From assembly GCF_001742165.1 (NCBI RefSeq), contig NZ_CP016443.1, positions 2,976,001 to 3,040,000 on the forward strand: DNA of 64,000 bases, given 5' to 3'. The notes under the pieces are model-generated. The model had not been told where the DNA came from and made no database searches. It was given only the letters and a program-made list of their open reading frames with translations. Both the position numbers and the translations under genes were made by a program. The DNA comes from Burkholderia stabilis (GTDB lineage: Bacteria; Pseudomonadota; Gammaproteobacteria; Burkholderiales; Burkholderiaceae). Below, piece by piece: positions 11,693-19,186 of this stretch; within the stretch, counting starts at the first letter, position 1; the number at the start of each line of letters is the position of its first letter.

Positions 11693-12988
11693 TCAGAGCT
11701 GCGCGAGCGCCTGATCGAGATCGGCGAGCAGGTCGTCGATATGTTCGATGCCGATCGACAGCCGCACCGTTTCTTCCTTCACGCCGGCCTTCGCGAGTTC
11801 GGCCGGCGACAGTTGCCGGTGCGTCGTCGATGCCGGGTGCGTCGCGAGCGACTTCGTGTCGCCGATGTTGACGAGCCGTGTAAACAGCTTTAGCGCGTCC
11901 TGGAACTTCGCGCCGCCGTCGCGGCCGCCCTTCACGCCGAACGTCAGGATGCCCGGCGCGCGGCCCGACAGGTAGCGCGCGACGAGCGGATGGTCGGGGT
12001 GATCGGGCAGGCCCGCATAGTTGACCCACTCGACGTGCTCGTGGCGTGCGAGATGCTGCGCGATCTTCAGCGCGTTGTCGCTGATCCGCTCGACGCGCAG
12101 CGCGAGCGTCTCGATGCCCTGTAGGATCTGGAACGCGTTGAATGGCGAGATCGCCGCGCCCATGTTGCGCAGCGGCACCACGCGCGCGCGGCCGATATAG
12201 GCGGCCGGCCCGAACGCTTCCGTATAGACGACGCCGTGATAGCTGACGTCCGGCTCGTTGAGCCGCTTGAAGCGGTCCGCATGCTCGGCCCACGGGAACT
12301 TGCCCGAATCGACGATCGCGCCGCCAAGGCTCGTGCCGTGCCCGCCGAGATACTTCGTCAGCGAATGCACGACGATGTCCGCGCCGTGCTCGAACGGGCG
12401 CAGCAGGTACGGCGACGGCACCGTGTTGTCGACGATCAGCGGGATGCCGTGGCGATGCGCGACCTCCGCGAGCGCGGCGATGTCGGTGACGTTGCCGAGC
12501 GGATTGCCGACCGATTCCGCGAAGATCGCCTTCGTGCGCGCGTCGATCAGCGGCGCGAACGAGGCGGGGTCGCGCGGATCGGCGAAGCGCGTCGTGATCC
12601 CGTATTGCGGCAGCGTGTGCGCGAACAGGTTGTAGGTGCCGCCGTAAAGCGAGCTGGCGGACACGATGTTGTCGCCGGCTTCGGCGATCGTCTGGATCGC
12701 GTACGTGACGGCCGACTGGCCCGATGCGAGCGCGAGCGCGCCGATGCCGCCCTCGAGCGCGGCGATCCGCTGCTCGAGCACGTCCGTCGTCGGGTTCATG
12801 ATCCGCGTGTAGATGTTGCCCTGGACCTTCAGGTCGAACAGGTCGGCGCCGTGCTGCGTGTCGTCGAATGCGTACGCAACGGTCTGGTAGATCGGTACGG
12901 CGACCGCGCGCGTGGTCGGGTCGGGACGATAACCGCCGTGCACGGCGATGGTTTCGAGGCGCCAGTTCGAAGAAGCCTGATCGGTCAT
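11693..12988 (-). CDS. metY: O-acetylhomoserine aminocarboxypropyltransferase (sulfhydrylase)
   Basis: This 431-residue PLP enzyme of the Cys/Met metabolism family makes homocysteine from O-acetylhomoserine and sulfide (direct sulfhydrylation in methionine synthesis). The N-terminus is W-RLETIAVHGGYRPD. Other marks are TTRAVAVPIYQTVAYAF, the cofactor-stacking region SSLYGGTYNLF, the aspartate D187 in IVDNTV, and PLP lysine K212 in HSLTKYLGGHG. The length of about 430 residues favours MetY over the shorter MetB/MetZ. It appears monocistronic. A GC-rich hairpin without a T-run lies just downstream at about 11656-11688. Confidence 0.94.
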   Translation of the reverse strand: MTDQASSNWRLETIAVHGGYRPDPTTRAVAVPIYQTVAYAFDDTQHGADLFDLKVQGNIYTRIMNPTTDVLEQRIAALEGGIGALALASGQSAVTYAIQTIAEAGDNIVSASSLYGGTYNLFAHTLPQYGITTRFADPRDPASFAPLIDARTKAIFAESVGNPLGNVTDIAALAEVAHRHGIPLIVDNTVPSPYLLRPFEHGADIVVHSLTKYLGGHGTSLGGAIVDSGKFPWAEHADRFKRLNEPDVSYHGVVYTEAFGPAAYIGRARVVPLRNMGAAISPFNAFQILQGIETLALRVERISDNALKIAQHLARHEHVEWVNYAGLPDHPDHPLVARYLSGRAPGILTFGVKGGRDGGAKFQDALKLFTRLVNIGDTKSLATHPASTTHRQLSPAELAKAGVKEETVRLSIGIEHIDDLLADLDQALAQL

Positions 12989-13137
12989 GGGTGCTCCGTA
13001 TGTTGTTGTGAAGGTCGAAGGGTCCGGCCGTCCGGCGATTATAGGAGCACGCGCGCTGCTGTCCTTAGAACGATTGGTTTGTTGCTTATGGTCATGCGGC
13101 GCATAGAATGCCTTTTTCCGCAGACAAGGGGTGCGCG

Positions 13138-13806
13138 ATGGATCAGGATCAGTGGAACCAGGTGGATGCGTATTTCTCGGCGACGCTCGTGCCGTCCGAC
13201 GACGCGCTCGACGCCGCGCTGGCGGCGAGCGACGCGGCCGGGCTGCCCGCGATCAACGTCGCGCCGAACCAGGGCAAGCTGCTGCAACTGCTCGCGACGA
13301 TCCGCGGCGCGCGGCGCATCCTCGAGGTCGGCACGCTCGGCGGCTACAGCACGATCTGGCTTGCGCGCGCGTTGCCGCCGGGCGGCGCGCTCGTGACGCT
13401 CGAACTGAGCCCCGAGCATGCGAAGGTCGCGACGCGGAATATCGCGCGCGCGGGGTTCGCGGAAGTCGTATCGGTGATCGTCGGCAGCGCGAAGGACAGC
13501 CTCGCGCGGCTCGTCGACGCGGGCGAGGCGCCGTTCGATTTCATCTTCATCGATGCGGACAAGGACAACAACGCCGTCTATCTCGACGCGGCGCTGAAGC
13601 TGTCGCGGCCCGGCACGGTGATCGTCGTCGACAACGTCGTGCGTCGCGGGCGCGTGGCCGATCCGGACAACCACGAGCCCGACGTGGTCGGTGTGCGGGA
13701 AGGGTTCGCGCGTCTCGTGGCCGAGCCGAACCTCGTCACCACCGCCGTGCAGACGGTCGGGCAGAAGGGCTGGGACGGATTCTCGATCTCGATCGTCGGC
13801 GAATGA
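13138..13806 (+). CDS. SAM-dependent O-methyltransferase (class I, CCoAMT-like)
   Basis: This 222-residue soluble methyltransferase belongs to the methyltransf_3/caffeoyl-CoA O-methyltransferase group. The SAM-binding motif ILEVGTLGGYST is at residues 61-72. The acidic post-motif is in VTLELSPEHAKVA. The metal/catalytic motif FIFIDADKDNNAVYL is near residues 136-150, and VIVVDNVVRRG follows. Such enzymes need a divalent metal and methylate catechol-type hydroxyls; the substrate here is unknown. The ATG at 13138 is preferred over one ten codons upstream because it follows the GGGG-rich ribosome-binding stretch and gives the usual family length. It is divergent from metY. Confidence 0.88.
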   Translation: MDQDQWNQVDAYFSATLVPSDDALDAALAASDAAGLPAINVAPNQGKLLQLLATIRGARRILEVGTLGGYSTIWLARALPPGGALVTLELSPEHAKVATRNIARAGFAEVVSVIVGSAKDSLARLVDAGEAPFDFIFIDADKDNNAVYLDAALKLSRPGTVIVVDNVVRRGRVADPDNHEPDVVGVREGFARLVAEPNLVTTAVQTVGQKGWDGFSISIVGE

Positions 13807-13815
13807 CGTGACGCG

Positions 13816-14964
13816 TCAGCGCGGGGTGTCCGCCGCGCCGGCCGTGCGGTACAGGCGTGGCCACAGGTCCGGAAACAACCCGTTGCAGGTGCCGTTCATC
13901 GCGACGTCGTTCAGCACGAAGCGCTTGCCGTCGAACACCCACGACGCGCTCGATCCGCAATCGGCGGCGCTGCGCAGCCTGACCAGGCTCCACAGGGTCG
14001 CGCTGGCGGGATCGTAGATCGCCTGGGTCAGCTCGTTGGCGAACGACGCGGGATCGAGGCCCGCGCTCGCGTTTTCGCCGAAGTCCATCGGCGTCGGCGC
14101 GTACGGCGCGGCGCGGTGCGCGCGGTACCAGAGGTCGGTGTGGTTGTACGCGCTGCTCGTCTGGCAAGGGATCGACACGATCGCGTCGTCAGTGGAGATC
14201 GCGATTGCCGTCGCGGCCTTGCGGCGATCGCTCATGGACATTTCATCGTCGGCGTCGGCCGCGCAACGCTTCACGCTGCCGGCGAACTTGTCGAACACCG
14301 CGTCGACGATCGGGCGTTGTTCGGCAGCCGTCAGGCCGGCCACGGGCTGTGCCGGAACGGGCGCAGGCGGCAGCGCCGGTGCGGCAGGCACCGACGAGGC
14401 GGGCCGACCGCCCTTGCGCAACAGCGCGGTGACCGTGCCGATGCGGCCCTGCGTGTCGTCGATCAGCAGCAGCGCGGCATTCAGTCCCGACAATGAAACG
14501 CGCGGTGTCGGTGCGGCGGCGGGATCGCCGAAGCTCAGCATTTGCGCATTACGTGACGTGGTCAGCCATGCATCGATCGTCGCCGGATCGCTGGTGCGGA
14601 TGCGGAACGGATAGACCTCGTTGTCGGTCTTGCCAGCGCTTGCGTGCCATTGGGCCGGCGCGGCGTCGAACGGCTGGCCGTCCGCGCGCGCGGTGTGCAG
14701 GTCCAGCGGCGCCGATGCGAAGATCTCCAGCGATGGTTGCGCACCCGGGCCGGCGTCGCGCGCCAGTCGGATGATGATGCTGGTGCGCGCGTCGTCGATG
14801 TCGTTGTTGCCGCCTTCGGCGACGCAGCGCTTCGTGTTGTCGCAAACGACCGACCAGTTCTTGAAGTCGCGCACGACCTGCCGTTGCGCGGGTTCGCGCG
14901 CGTGGGCGGAGAGCGGGGTGACGATCAGGGTGGCGGCGACAGCGATTGAGAGATGACGAAACAT
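13816..14964 (-). CDS. DUF1176 domain periplasmic protein
   Basis: This 382-residue exported protein starts MFRHLSIAVAATLIVTPLSA with cleavage near AHARE. The mature protein begins RQVVRDFKNWSVVCDNTKRC, typical of the DUF1176 family. A proline/alanine linker (ASSVPAAPALPPAPVPAQP) separates two halves. The second half contains conserved cysteines (CAADADDE, IPCQTSS, DCGSSASWVFDGKRF, TCNGLFPDLWP). The start was chosen because the frame runs on upstream but only here has a signal peptide. The function of DUF1176 is not known. It is convergent with the methyltransferase, separated by 9 bases. Confidence 0.85.
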   Translation of the reverse strand: MFRHLSIAVAATLIVTPLSAHAREPAQRQVVRDFKNWSVVCDNTKRCVAEGGNNDIDDARTSIIIRLARDAGPGAQPSLEIFASAPLDLHTARADGQPFDAAPAQWHASAGKTDNEVYPFRIRTSDPATIDAWLTTSRNAQMLSFGDPAAAPTPRVSLSGLNAALLLIDDTQGRIGTVTALLRKGGRPASSVPAAPALPPAPVPAQPVAGLTAAEQRPIVDAVFDKFAGSVKRCAADADDEMSMSDRRKAATAIAISTDDAIVSIPCQTSSAYNHTDLWYRAHRAAPYAPTPMDFGENASAGLDPASFANELTQAIYDPASATLWSLVRLRSAADCGSSASWVFDGKRFVLNDVAMNGTCNGLFPDLWPRLYRTAGAADTPR

Positions 14965-15182
14965 GACGGTTCGTATCGACTGAGAATGGGCGGGCTGAAG
15001 ACGGCGTACTGCAAGTGCATCGTCAGCAAGCGGGCGGATCGAATGCAGCGGCGCATCGTGCGACACGCTTTGCGGAATGGCATCGAGTATACCGCCGCAA
15101 CGGGTCGGGATTCATGCGATGGCGCGTAGTGGGCGGGCACGCGCGTTGCTGCCCGGCAATGCCGCGTGACCCGTGTCGACGC

Positions 15183-15220
15183 GCGAACGGCGCGATGCCT
15201 GCCAGCATCGCGCCGTTCGC
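15183..15220 (-). terminator. 16-bp hairpin ending the rtc/rlaP operon
   Basis: A perfect 16-bp inverted repeat (GCGAACGGCGCGATGC and its complement) with a 6-base loop begins 4 bases after the rlaP stop. On the minus strand no T-run follows. A short T-run follows on the plus strand, so it may act bidirectionally or with Rho. Confidence 0.6.
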
Positions 15221-15223
15221 TTT

Positions 15224-16039
15224 TCATCGACTGTCGACCACGTCGCGCAGGAACGCGTCGAGCATGGCCACGTCGCCCCACGGCCGCTTGTATTCGCGAT
15301 CGTGTTCGGCGTCGGCGAGCATCGTCTCGACGAGCGCGTGGATCGCGGGCCGCCGCGGCCCGTATTCGCTTTCGTTCGCGCTCATCTTCAGCGCGAGCAG
15401 CGCGTCGAGTTCCGCGCGCACCGACGGCTCGTGCACGGTGCCTTCGACGAGATCCGCGAAACGCATCGGCGGCATGCCGAGGCCCGCGTCGATCCAGCGC
15501 ACCGCCAGCAGAGGCCGCAGCACGTACAGGTACTTCTTGTAACGCACCGTGTCGCCCTGGAGGTAGCCGCGAAAGTTTTTCTTCGCCATCGCGAGGTAGT
15601 GATGACGTCCGCGCACCGGCGAGAAGAACGCCGACGCCAGCGACCTGAGCCGCGGCGCCCAGCGTGCGTCCTCGCGATACACGACGGGCGAGTCGAGCCA
15701 TTCGAGCAGCGTCGGGTTCGAGCGGCGCAGCAGTTGCAGCGCCTTGCGAAGCTCCCAGCCGCTCACGTCGAGCTCGTCGTCGAGCGGCCGCTCGATCACG
15801 TCGCGTTGCGGTTCGACGCTCAGGTACCAGTCGCGCCGATGCGCATACACGAAGCGCACGTCGTAATCGCTGTCCGGAGATGCGAAGCCCCAGCCGCGGC
15901 TGCCCGATTCGCATGCGAACAGCACGCTCACGTCGTGGCGGCGCTCGACTTCCGAGAGCTCCGCCATCACGCGCGCCCGCACGGCCGGGTCGACCGGATG
16001 CGCGCTGCGCACGGTCGTCATTGCCTTGTCCGTTTTCAT
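15224..16039 (-). CDS. rlaP: RlaP-type predicted nucleotidyltransferase (RNA-ligase associated)
   Basis: This 271-residue DNA polymerase-beta superfamily nucleotidyltransferase carries the motif GSRGWG (46-51) followed by SDYDVRF with metal-binding D58 and D60. Next come the segment ELRKALQLLRRSNPTLLEWL and an all-helical C-terminal half. This is the PF10127/RlaP pattern, a family linked by gene neighbourhood to RtcB RNA ligases. It is the last gene of the slipin-rtcB-rlaP operon, 52 bases after rtcB. I infer that it modifies RNA ends before or after ligation; no biochemical role is visible in the sequence. The start at 16039 (MKTDKAMTTV) follows a GAAA-rich ribosome-binding region. Confidence 0.85.
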   Translation of the reverse strand: MKTDKAMTTVRSAHPVDPAVRARVMAELSEVERRHDVSVLFACESGSRGWGFASPDSDYDVRFVYAHRRDWYLSVEPQRDVIERPLDDELDVSGWELRKALQLLRRSNPTLLEWLDSPVVYREDARWAPRLRSLASAFFSPVRGRHHYLAMAKKNFRGYLQGDTVRYKKYLYVLRPLLAVRWIDAGLGMPPMRFADLVEGTVHEPSVRAELDALLALKMSANESEYGPRRPAIHALVETMLADAEHDREYKRPWGDVAMLDAFLRDVVDSR

Positions 16040-16091
16040 GGTTGTTTCCTTTTCGTTGTGCGCGGCCGCCGGCCTTCGGCCGCGCACCGCG

Positions 16092-17315
16092 CTATCCTTT
16101 CACGCACACCACCTGGCGCAGCGTATGCACCACTTCGACGAGGCTGCGCTGGGCCGCCATCACCGCGTCGATGTCCTTGTAGGCCATCGGGATTTCGTCG
16201 ACGACGCCCGCGTCCTTCCGGCATTCGACGCCCTGCGTTGCCTTCACCTGGTCGTCGGCCGTGAAGCGGCGCTTCGCTTCGGTACGGCTCATCGTCCGGC
16301 CCGCGCCGTGGCTGCACGAACAGAAGCTTTCCGGGTTGCCGAGCCCGCGCACGATGAAGCTCTTCGCGCCCATCGAGCCCGGAATGATCCCGAGCTGCCC
16401 CTTCTGCGCGGACACCGCGCCCTTGCGCGTGACGAGCACGTCTTCACCGAAGTGGCGTTCGCGCTGCACGTAGTTGTGGTGGCAGTTCACCGCGTGTTCG
16501 TCGACCGTGAACGGCTTGCCGATCACGCCGCGCGCTGCGCCGATCACCGCGTCCATCATGGCTTGCCGGTTGCGCCGCGCGTAGTCCTGCGCCCAGCCGA
16601 CCGCTTCGACGTAATCGTCGAAGTGCCGGCTGCCCTCGGTGAAATACGCGAGGTTGCGATCCGGCAGGTTTGCGATGTGCTGACGCATGTCGGCCTGCGC
16701 GAGTTCGATGAACAGGCTGCCGATCGCATTACCGACGCCGCGCGAGCCGCTGTGCAGCATGAACCACACGTGGTCCGCTTCGTCGACGCACACTTCGATG
16801 AAGTGGTTGCCGGTGCCGAGCGTGCCGAGATGCGCATAGTGGTTCGTCTTTTCCAGCTTCGGATACTTGTCGACGATCCGCTGGAAACCCGGCAGCAGCG
16901 ACTTCCACGATTCGGTTACGGCGGCCGGCGTGCGGTCGCCCCATGCGCCCGGATCGCGGCGGCCCGGCGCGCGGCCGTGCGGCACCGCGCGTTCGATCGC
17001 GCTGCGCAGCCCCGCGAGCGAATCCGGCAGATCGGACGCCGTCAGCGTCGTGCGCGCGGCCATCATCCCGCAGCCGATGTCGACGCCGACCGCGGCCGGG
17101 ATGATCGCGCCCTTCGTCGGGATCACGCTGCCGATCGTCGAGCCCTTGCCGAGGTGAACGTCCGGCATCACCGCGACGTGGCTGAAGATGAACGGCATCT
17201 GCGCGGTGTTGCGCAGTTGCGCGCGCGCTTCGTCCTCGACGGCCACGCCTTGCGTCCACATCTTCACCGGCTTGCCGTTCGCCAGTTCCATCACCTGATA
17301 ATCCATGTCACTCAT
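16092..17315 (-). CDS. rtcB: RNA-splicing ligase RtcB
   Basis: This ~407-residue GTP- and Mn2+-dependent ligase joins 2',3'-cyclic-phosphate and 5'-OH RNA ends. Active-site marks in order are VGVDIGCGMMA (metal cysteine near residue 82), GTGNHFIEV (Asn/His), MLHSGSRGVG (metal His), NCHHNYV, and FCSCSHGAGRTMSRTEAK, whose HGAGR histidine is guanylylated in the characterised enzymes. All key residues are present. The ATG at 17315 (MSDMDYQV) is preferred; a GTG three codons upstream is possible. It lies 62 bases after the slipin gene and before rlaP. There is no rtcA (RNA cyclase) in this locus. It is probably activated by RtcR from the sigma-54 promoter upstream. Confidence 0.94.
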   Translation of the reverse strand: MSDMDYQVMELANGKPVKMWTQGVAVEDEARAQLRNTAQMPFIFSHVAVMPDVHLGKGSTIGSVIPTKGAIIPAAVGVDIGCGMMAARTTLTASDLPDSLAGLRSAIERAVPHGRAPGRRDPGAWGDRTPAAVTESWKSLLPGFQRIVDKYPKLEKTNHYAHLGTLGTGNHFIEVCVDEADHVWFMLHSGSRGVGNAIGSLFIELAQADMRQHIANLPDRNLAYFTEGSRHFDDYVEAVGWAQDYARRNRQAMMDAVIGAARGVIGKPFTVDEHAVNCHHNYVQRERHFGEDVLVTRKGAVSAQKGQLGIIPGSMGAKSFIVRGLGNPESFCSCSHGAGRTMSRTEAKRRFTADDQVKATQGVECRKDAGVVDEIPMAYKDIDAVMAAQRSLVEVVHTLRQVVCVKG

Positions 17316-17377
17316 TTGCTTCACCTGATTCCTTCATTCATACGGCGCGGCACACCTGTGCCGCGCCGTTGCGCCCG

Positions 17378-18517
17378 TCAGGCGCCCTTGATGCTGACGA
17401 GTCCGTTCAGCACCTGGTCGAGACCGCCGAACACGGAGATGCGGTCGATCCGTTCCGCGACGCGCTCGAGCGTTTCCAGCTCCTTGAGCCGCAGCGCGGT
17501 CGGGTTTTCTTCCATCACCTTCGCGGTGTTCAGCAGCGAACGCGTGGCCGCGGTTTCCTCACGGCGGCGGATCACGTTCGCCTGCGCGGATTTTTCCGCC
17601 TCGACCACCTGCGCGAGGATCGTCTTCATGTCGCCCGGCAGCACGATATCCTTCACGCCGACGCTGCGCACGTCCACGCCCGAATTGTCGAGGCGTGCAC
17701 GCACCTGCGCGATCACGACCTCGTCGAGCGACTGCTTGTCCTCCAGCAGCTCGTCGAGCGAGCGCGTGCCGACCGCCGACCGCAGTGCGAACTGCAGCTC
17801 GCGATACAGGTGCTCGACCGGCTTCTGCAACTGGCCGAACGCATGCAGCACGTCCGCATAGCACCACGTCGCCGACAGGTTCAACCGCAGTGCGACCTTG
17901 TCGCGCGTCAGGATTTCCTGTCCGCCGACTTCGATCGCCTGCACGCGCAGGTCGACGAGTTCGACCGCAACGTCGCGGTTGAAGCGCCAGAACGCCGACA
18001 CGCCCGCGTCCAGCAGCCGCTCGATCTTGCCGTCGATCTTCAGCACGCCGACGTGGTACGCCGGCACCTGTGCCACCAGCACGCCCGTCAGGCCCGCCAC
18101 GCCGCGCGCACGCAGCGCCGGTTGCGCGATGCGCTTCACGAGCGCGGCCGGCAGCATGCTGTTCTCCGCGAGATCGACGCGTTCGAGACGGTGCGCGGTC
18201 AGGCCGTGCCAGTACAGCCGGCGCGTACCCGGCGCCAGGATCTCGACGAGCACGTCGTCCTCATAGCGCAGGCCCGCTTCGTCGTCGGCGAGATCCATCG
18301 CGACGAAGTGCTGCTCGAGCACGTCCTGCGCATCGTGGCGCAGATAGTCGGCCAGCGCGGCGTCGGCGAGCGGCGCGTCGAGGCGCGCGGTCTGCACCGA
18401 CAGGCGCTTGAACGGATCGAAGGCCTTGAACACGCCCGGTTCCAGCACCTTCACGAAATCGCCCTCGCTCATCAGCAGCGCGCGTTCGTTCTTTTTCACT
18501 ACATGACGCTTCCACAT
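17378..18517 (-). CDS. Slipin / SPFH (band 7) domain protein of the RNA-repair operon
   Basis: This 379-residue SPFH-superfamily protein has no obvious N-terminal membrane helix. The band-7 core runs from about residue 120 to 300 (GVLVAQVPAYHVGVLKIDGK, LVDLRVQAIEVGGQEILTRDKVALRLNLSATWCYAD, SLDELLEDKQSLDEVVIAQVRARLDNSGVDVRSVGVKDIVLPGD). A helical, coiled-coil-like tail follows (AEKSAQANVIRRREETAATRSLL). AAGGACAAGAAT directly before the ATG at 18517 sets the start. It is the first protein gene after the sigma-54 promoter and the tRNA-like leader. SPFH proteins form oligomeric scaffolds; a role in organising the repair proteins is inference. Confidence 0.88.
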   Translation of the reverse strand: MWKRHVVKKNERALLMSEGDFVKVLEPGVFKAFDPFKRLSVQTARLDAPLADAALADYLRHDAQDVLEQHFVAMDLADDEAGLRYEDDVLVEILAPGTRRLYWHGLTAHRLERVDLAENSMLPAALVKRIAQPALRARGVAGLTGVLVAQVPAYHVGVLKIDGKIERLLDAGVSAFWRFNRDVAVELVDLRVQAIEVGGQEILTRDKVALRLNLSATWCYADVLHAFGQLQKPVEHLYRELQFALRSAVGTRSLDELLEDKQSLDEVVIAQVRARLDNSGVDVRSVGVKDIVLPGDMKTILAQVVEAEKSAQANVIRRREETAATRSLLNTAKVMEENPTALRLKELETLERVAERIDRISVFGGLDQVLNGLVSIKGA

Positions 18518-18759
18518 ATTCTTGTCCTTTTCTTCGATGACCGCCGGGTGACGCGCATCGTGCGGATCGTGGCGCGGCGCAACCGGGCGGGCGGCGCGCC
18601 GGCCCGGCGTCGACGCACACGGCGACGCATCCTGCATCGCGTCGTCGTGCGCATTCGCGCGGGCCGTGCGGCCGTCCGGCCGATCGCGCGGCACCGCAAC
18701 CGGTCCGACGCGCGGCGGGCCTGTCGGCCCGCACCGGCGGGTACTGCTTTTATGACGAT

Positions 18760-18777
18760 GCTGTCCTTGCGGACAGC
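18760..18777 (-). ncRNA. Stem-loop with GCAA tetraloop in the rtc operon leader
   Basis: Read on the minus strand, GCTGTCC-GCAA-GGACAGC is a perfect 7-bp stem capped by a stable GNRA tetraloop. It directly abuts the 3' acceptor strand of the second tRNA-like element. It could be a processing or stability element of the leader RNA. It has no T-run, so it is unlikely to be a simple terminator. Confidence 0.6.
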
Positions 18778-18847
18778 GTTCGGACGGGATTCGAACCCGC
18801 CACACACCGGCTTTCGCCGGCTGCTCTACCTGTTGAGCTACCGAACA
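18777..18847 (-). ncRNA. tRNA-like element 2: near-complete cloverleaf with 6-nt anticodon loop
   Basis: On the minus strand this 71-nt segment folds as a tRNA. The acceptor is TGTTCGG/CCGAACG (last pair U-G), followed by TA at positions 8-9. The D arm is GCTC-AACAGGTA-GAGC. The T arm is GCGGG-TTCGAAT-CCCGT, with the invariant TTCGAAT. The anticodon arm is GCCGG/CCGGT closing only six bases (CGAAAG), which can further close to a GAAA tetraloop, so a normal 7-nt decoding loop is absent. No CCA is encoded (the next bases are CTGTCC). D-arm and variable region resemble tRNA-Phe. It lies in the transcribed leader of slipin-rtcB-rlaP. I judge it a tRNA mimic rather than a decoding tRNA. Confidence 0.75.
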
Positions 18848-18848
18848 G

Positions 18849-18895
18849 TGGGCGCCCCGGGATTCGAACCCGGACGTGGCATGCCTCGCGCGCCC
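18849..18895 (-). ncRNA. tRNA-like element 1: minimal acceptor plus T-arm mimic
   Basis: On the minus strand GGGCGC (18895-18890) pairs with GCGCCC (18855-18850), enclosing a canonical T arm, CCGGG-TTCGAAT-CCCGG. Only about 15 bases, including the self-complementary GGCATGCC, replace the D and anticodon arms. The result resembles a tRNA minihelix, with A following the acceptor strand. It ends two bases before element 2. A longer alternative pairing of GCATGCC upstream with this GGCATGC is possible. No decoding function can be supported. Confidence 0.65.
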
Positions 18896-19020
18896 CTTTT
18901 GCCTTCATCTGTCCATGGCGGCATGCGCTGCCGCGACGAACGAGGTTCGGCGGCGGCGCACCAGCAGGGCTTTGTGAACCCTGGCTCGCGGGCCAGCGGG
19001 ACATCCGGCGCTTTCTATTT

Positions 19021-19036
19021 AGCGAGGAGCATGCCA
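19021..19036 (-). promoter_or_regulatory. Sigma-54 (-24/-12) promoter of the RNA-repair operon
   Basis: Read on the minus strand, TGGCATGCTCCTCGCT matches the sigma-54 consensus TGGCAYG-N4-TTGCW except for one base (TCGC for TTGC), with the essential GG and GC at the correct 10-bp spacing. Transcription would start near 19010 and run through both tRNA-like elements into slipin-rtcB-rlaP. Sigma-54 dependence fits the adjacent RtcR gene. Confidence 0.82.
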
Positions 19037-19144
19037 GCGGGCGTGGTTGCACTCGAAGAATTTCTCAATTCATTGAAAGTAAAGGGGAATTGTTTGTGGC
19101 GTGTTGATTTCCGCGTGCCCGGTGCGTGCCGGGTCATCATGAAA

Positions 19145-19161
19145 ATCCGATACAATCGGAT
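19145..19161. promoter_or_regulatory. Perfect inverted repeat, candidate RtcR activator site
   Basis: ATCCGAT-ACA-ATCGGAT is a perfect 7-bp inverted repeat about 140 bases upstream of the predicted sigma-54 start, the usual enhancer distance. It is also 26 bases before the rtcR start and includes TACAAT, a possible -10 hexamer, so RtcR could also repress its own gene here. Confidence 0.55.
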
Positions 19162-19186
19162 CGCTTCTTATCCCATGAGATAAAAA

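Noticed and set aside
12989..13137. SAM or cobalamin riboswitch before metY
   Set aside because: The leader is short and I could not find conserved riboswitch cores or an associated terminator.
18777..18895. Two ordinary tRNA genes
   Set aside because: Element 1 lacks D and anticodon arms, element 2 has a 6-nt anticodon loop, and neither encodes CCA. I list them as tRNA-like RNAs instead.
18585..19052. Protein-coding frames across the tRNA-like region on both strands
   Set aside because: Their peptides (such as GFEPGRG and DSNPPHTG types) are the usual spurious translations of tRNA T-arm sequence, without ribosome-binding sites or codon bias.
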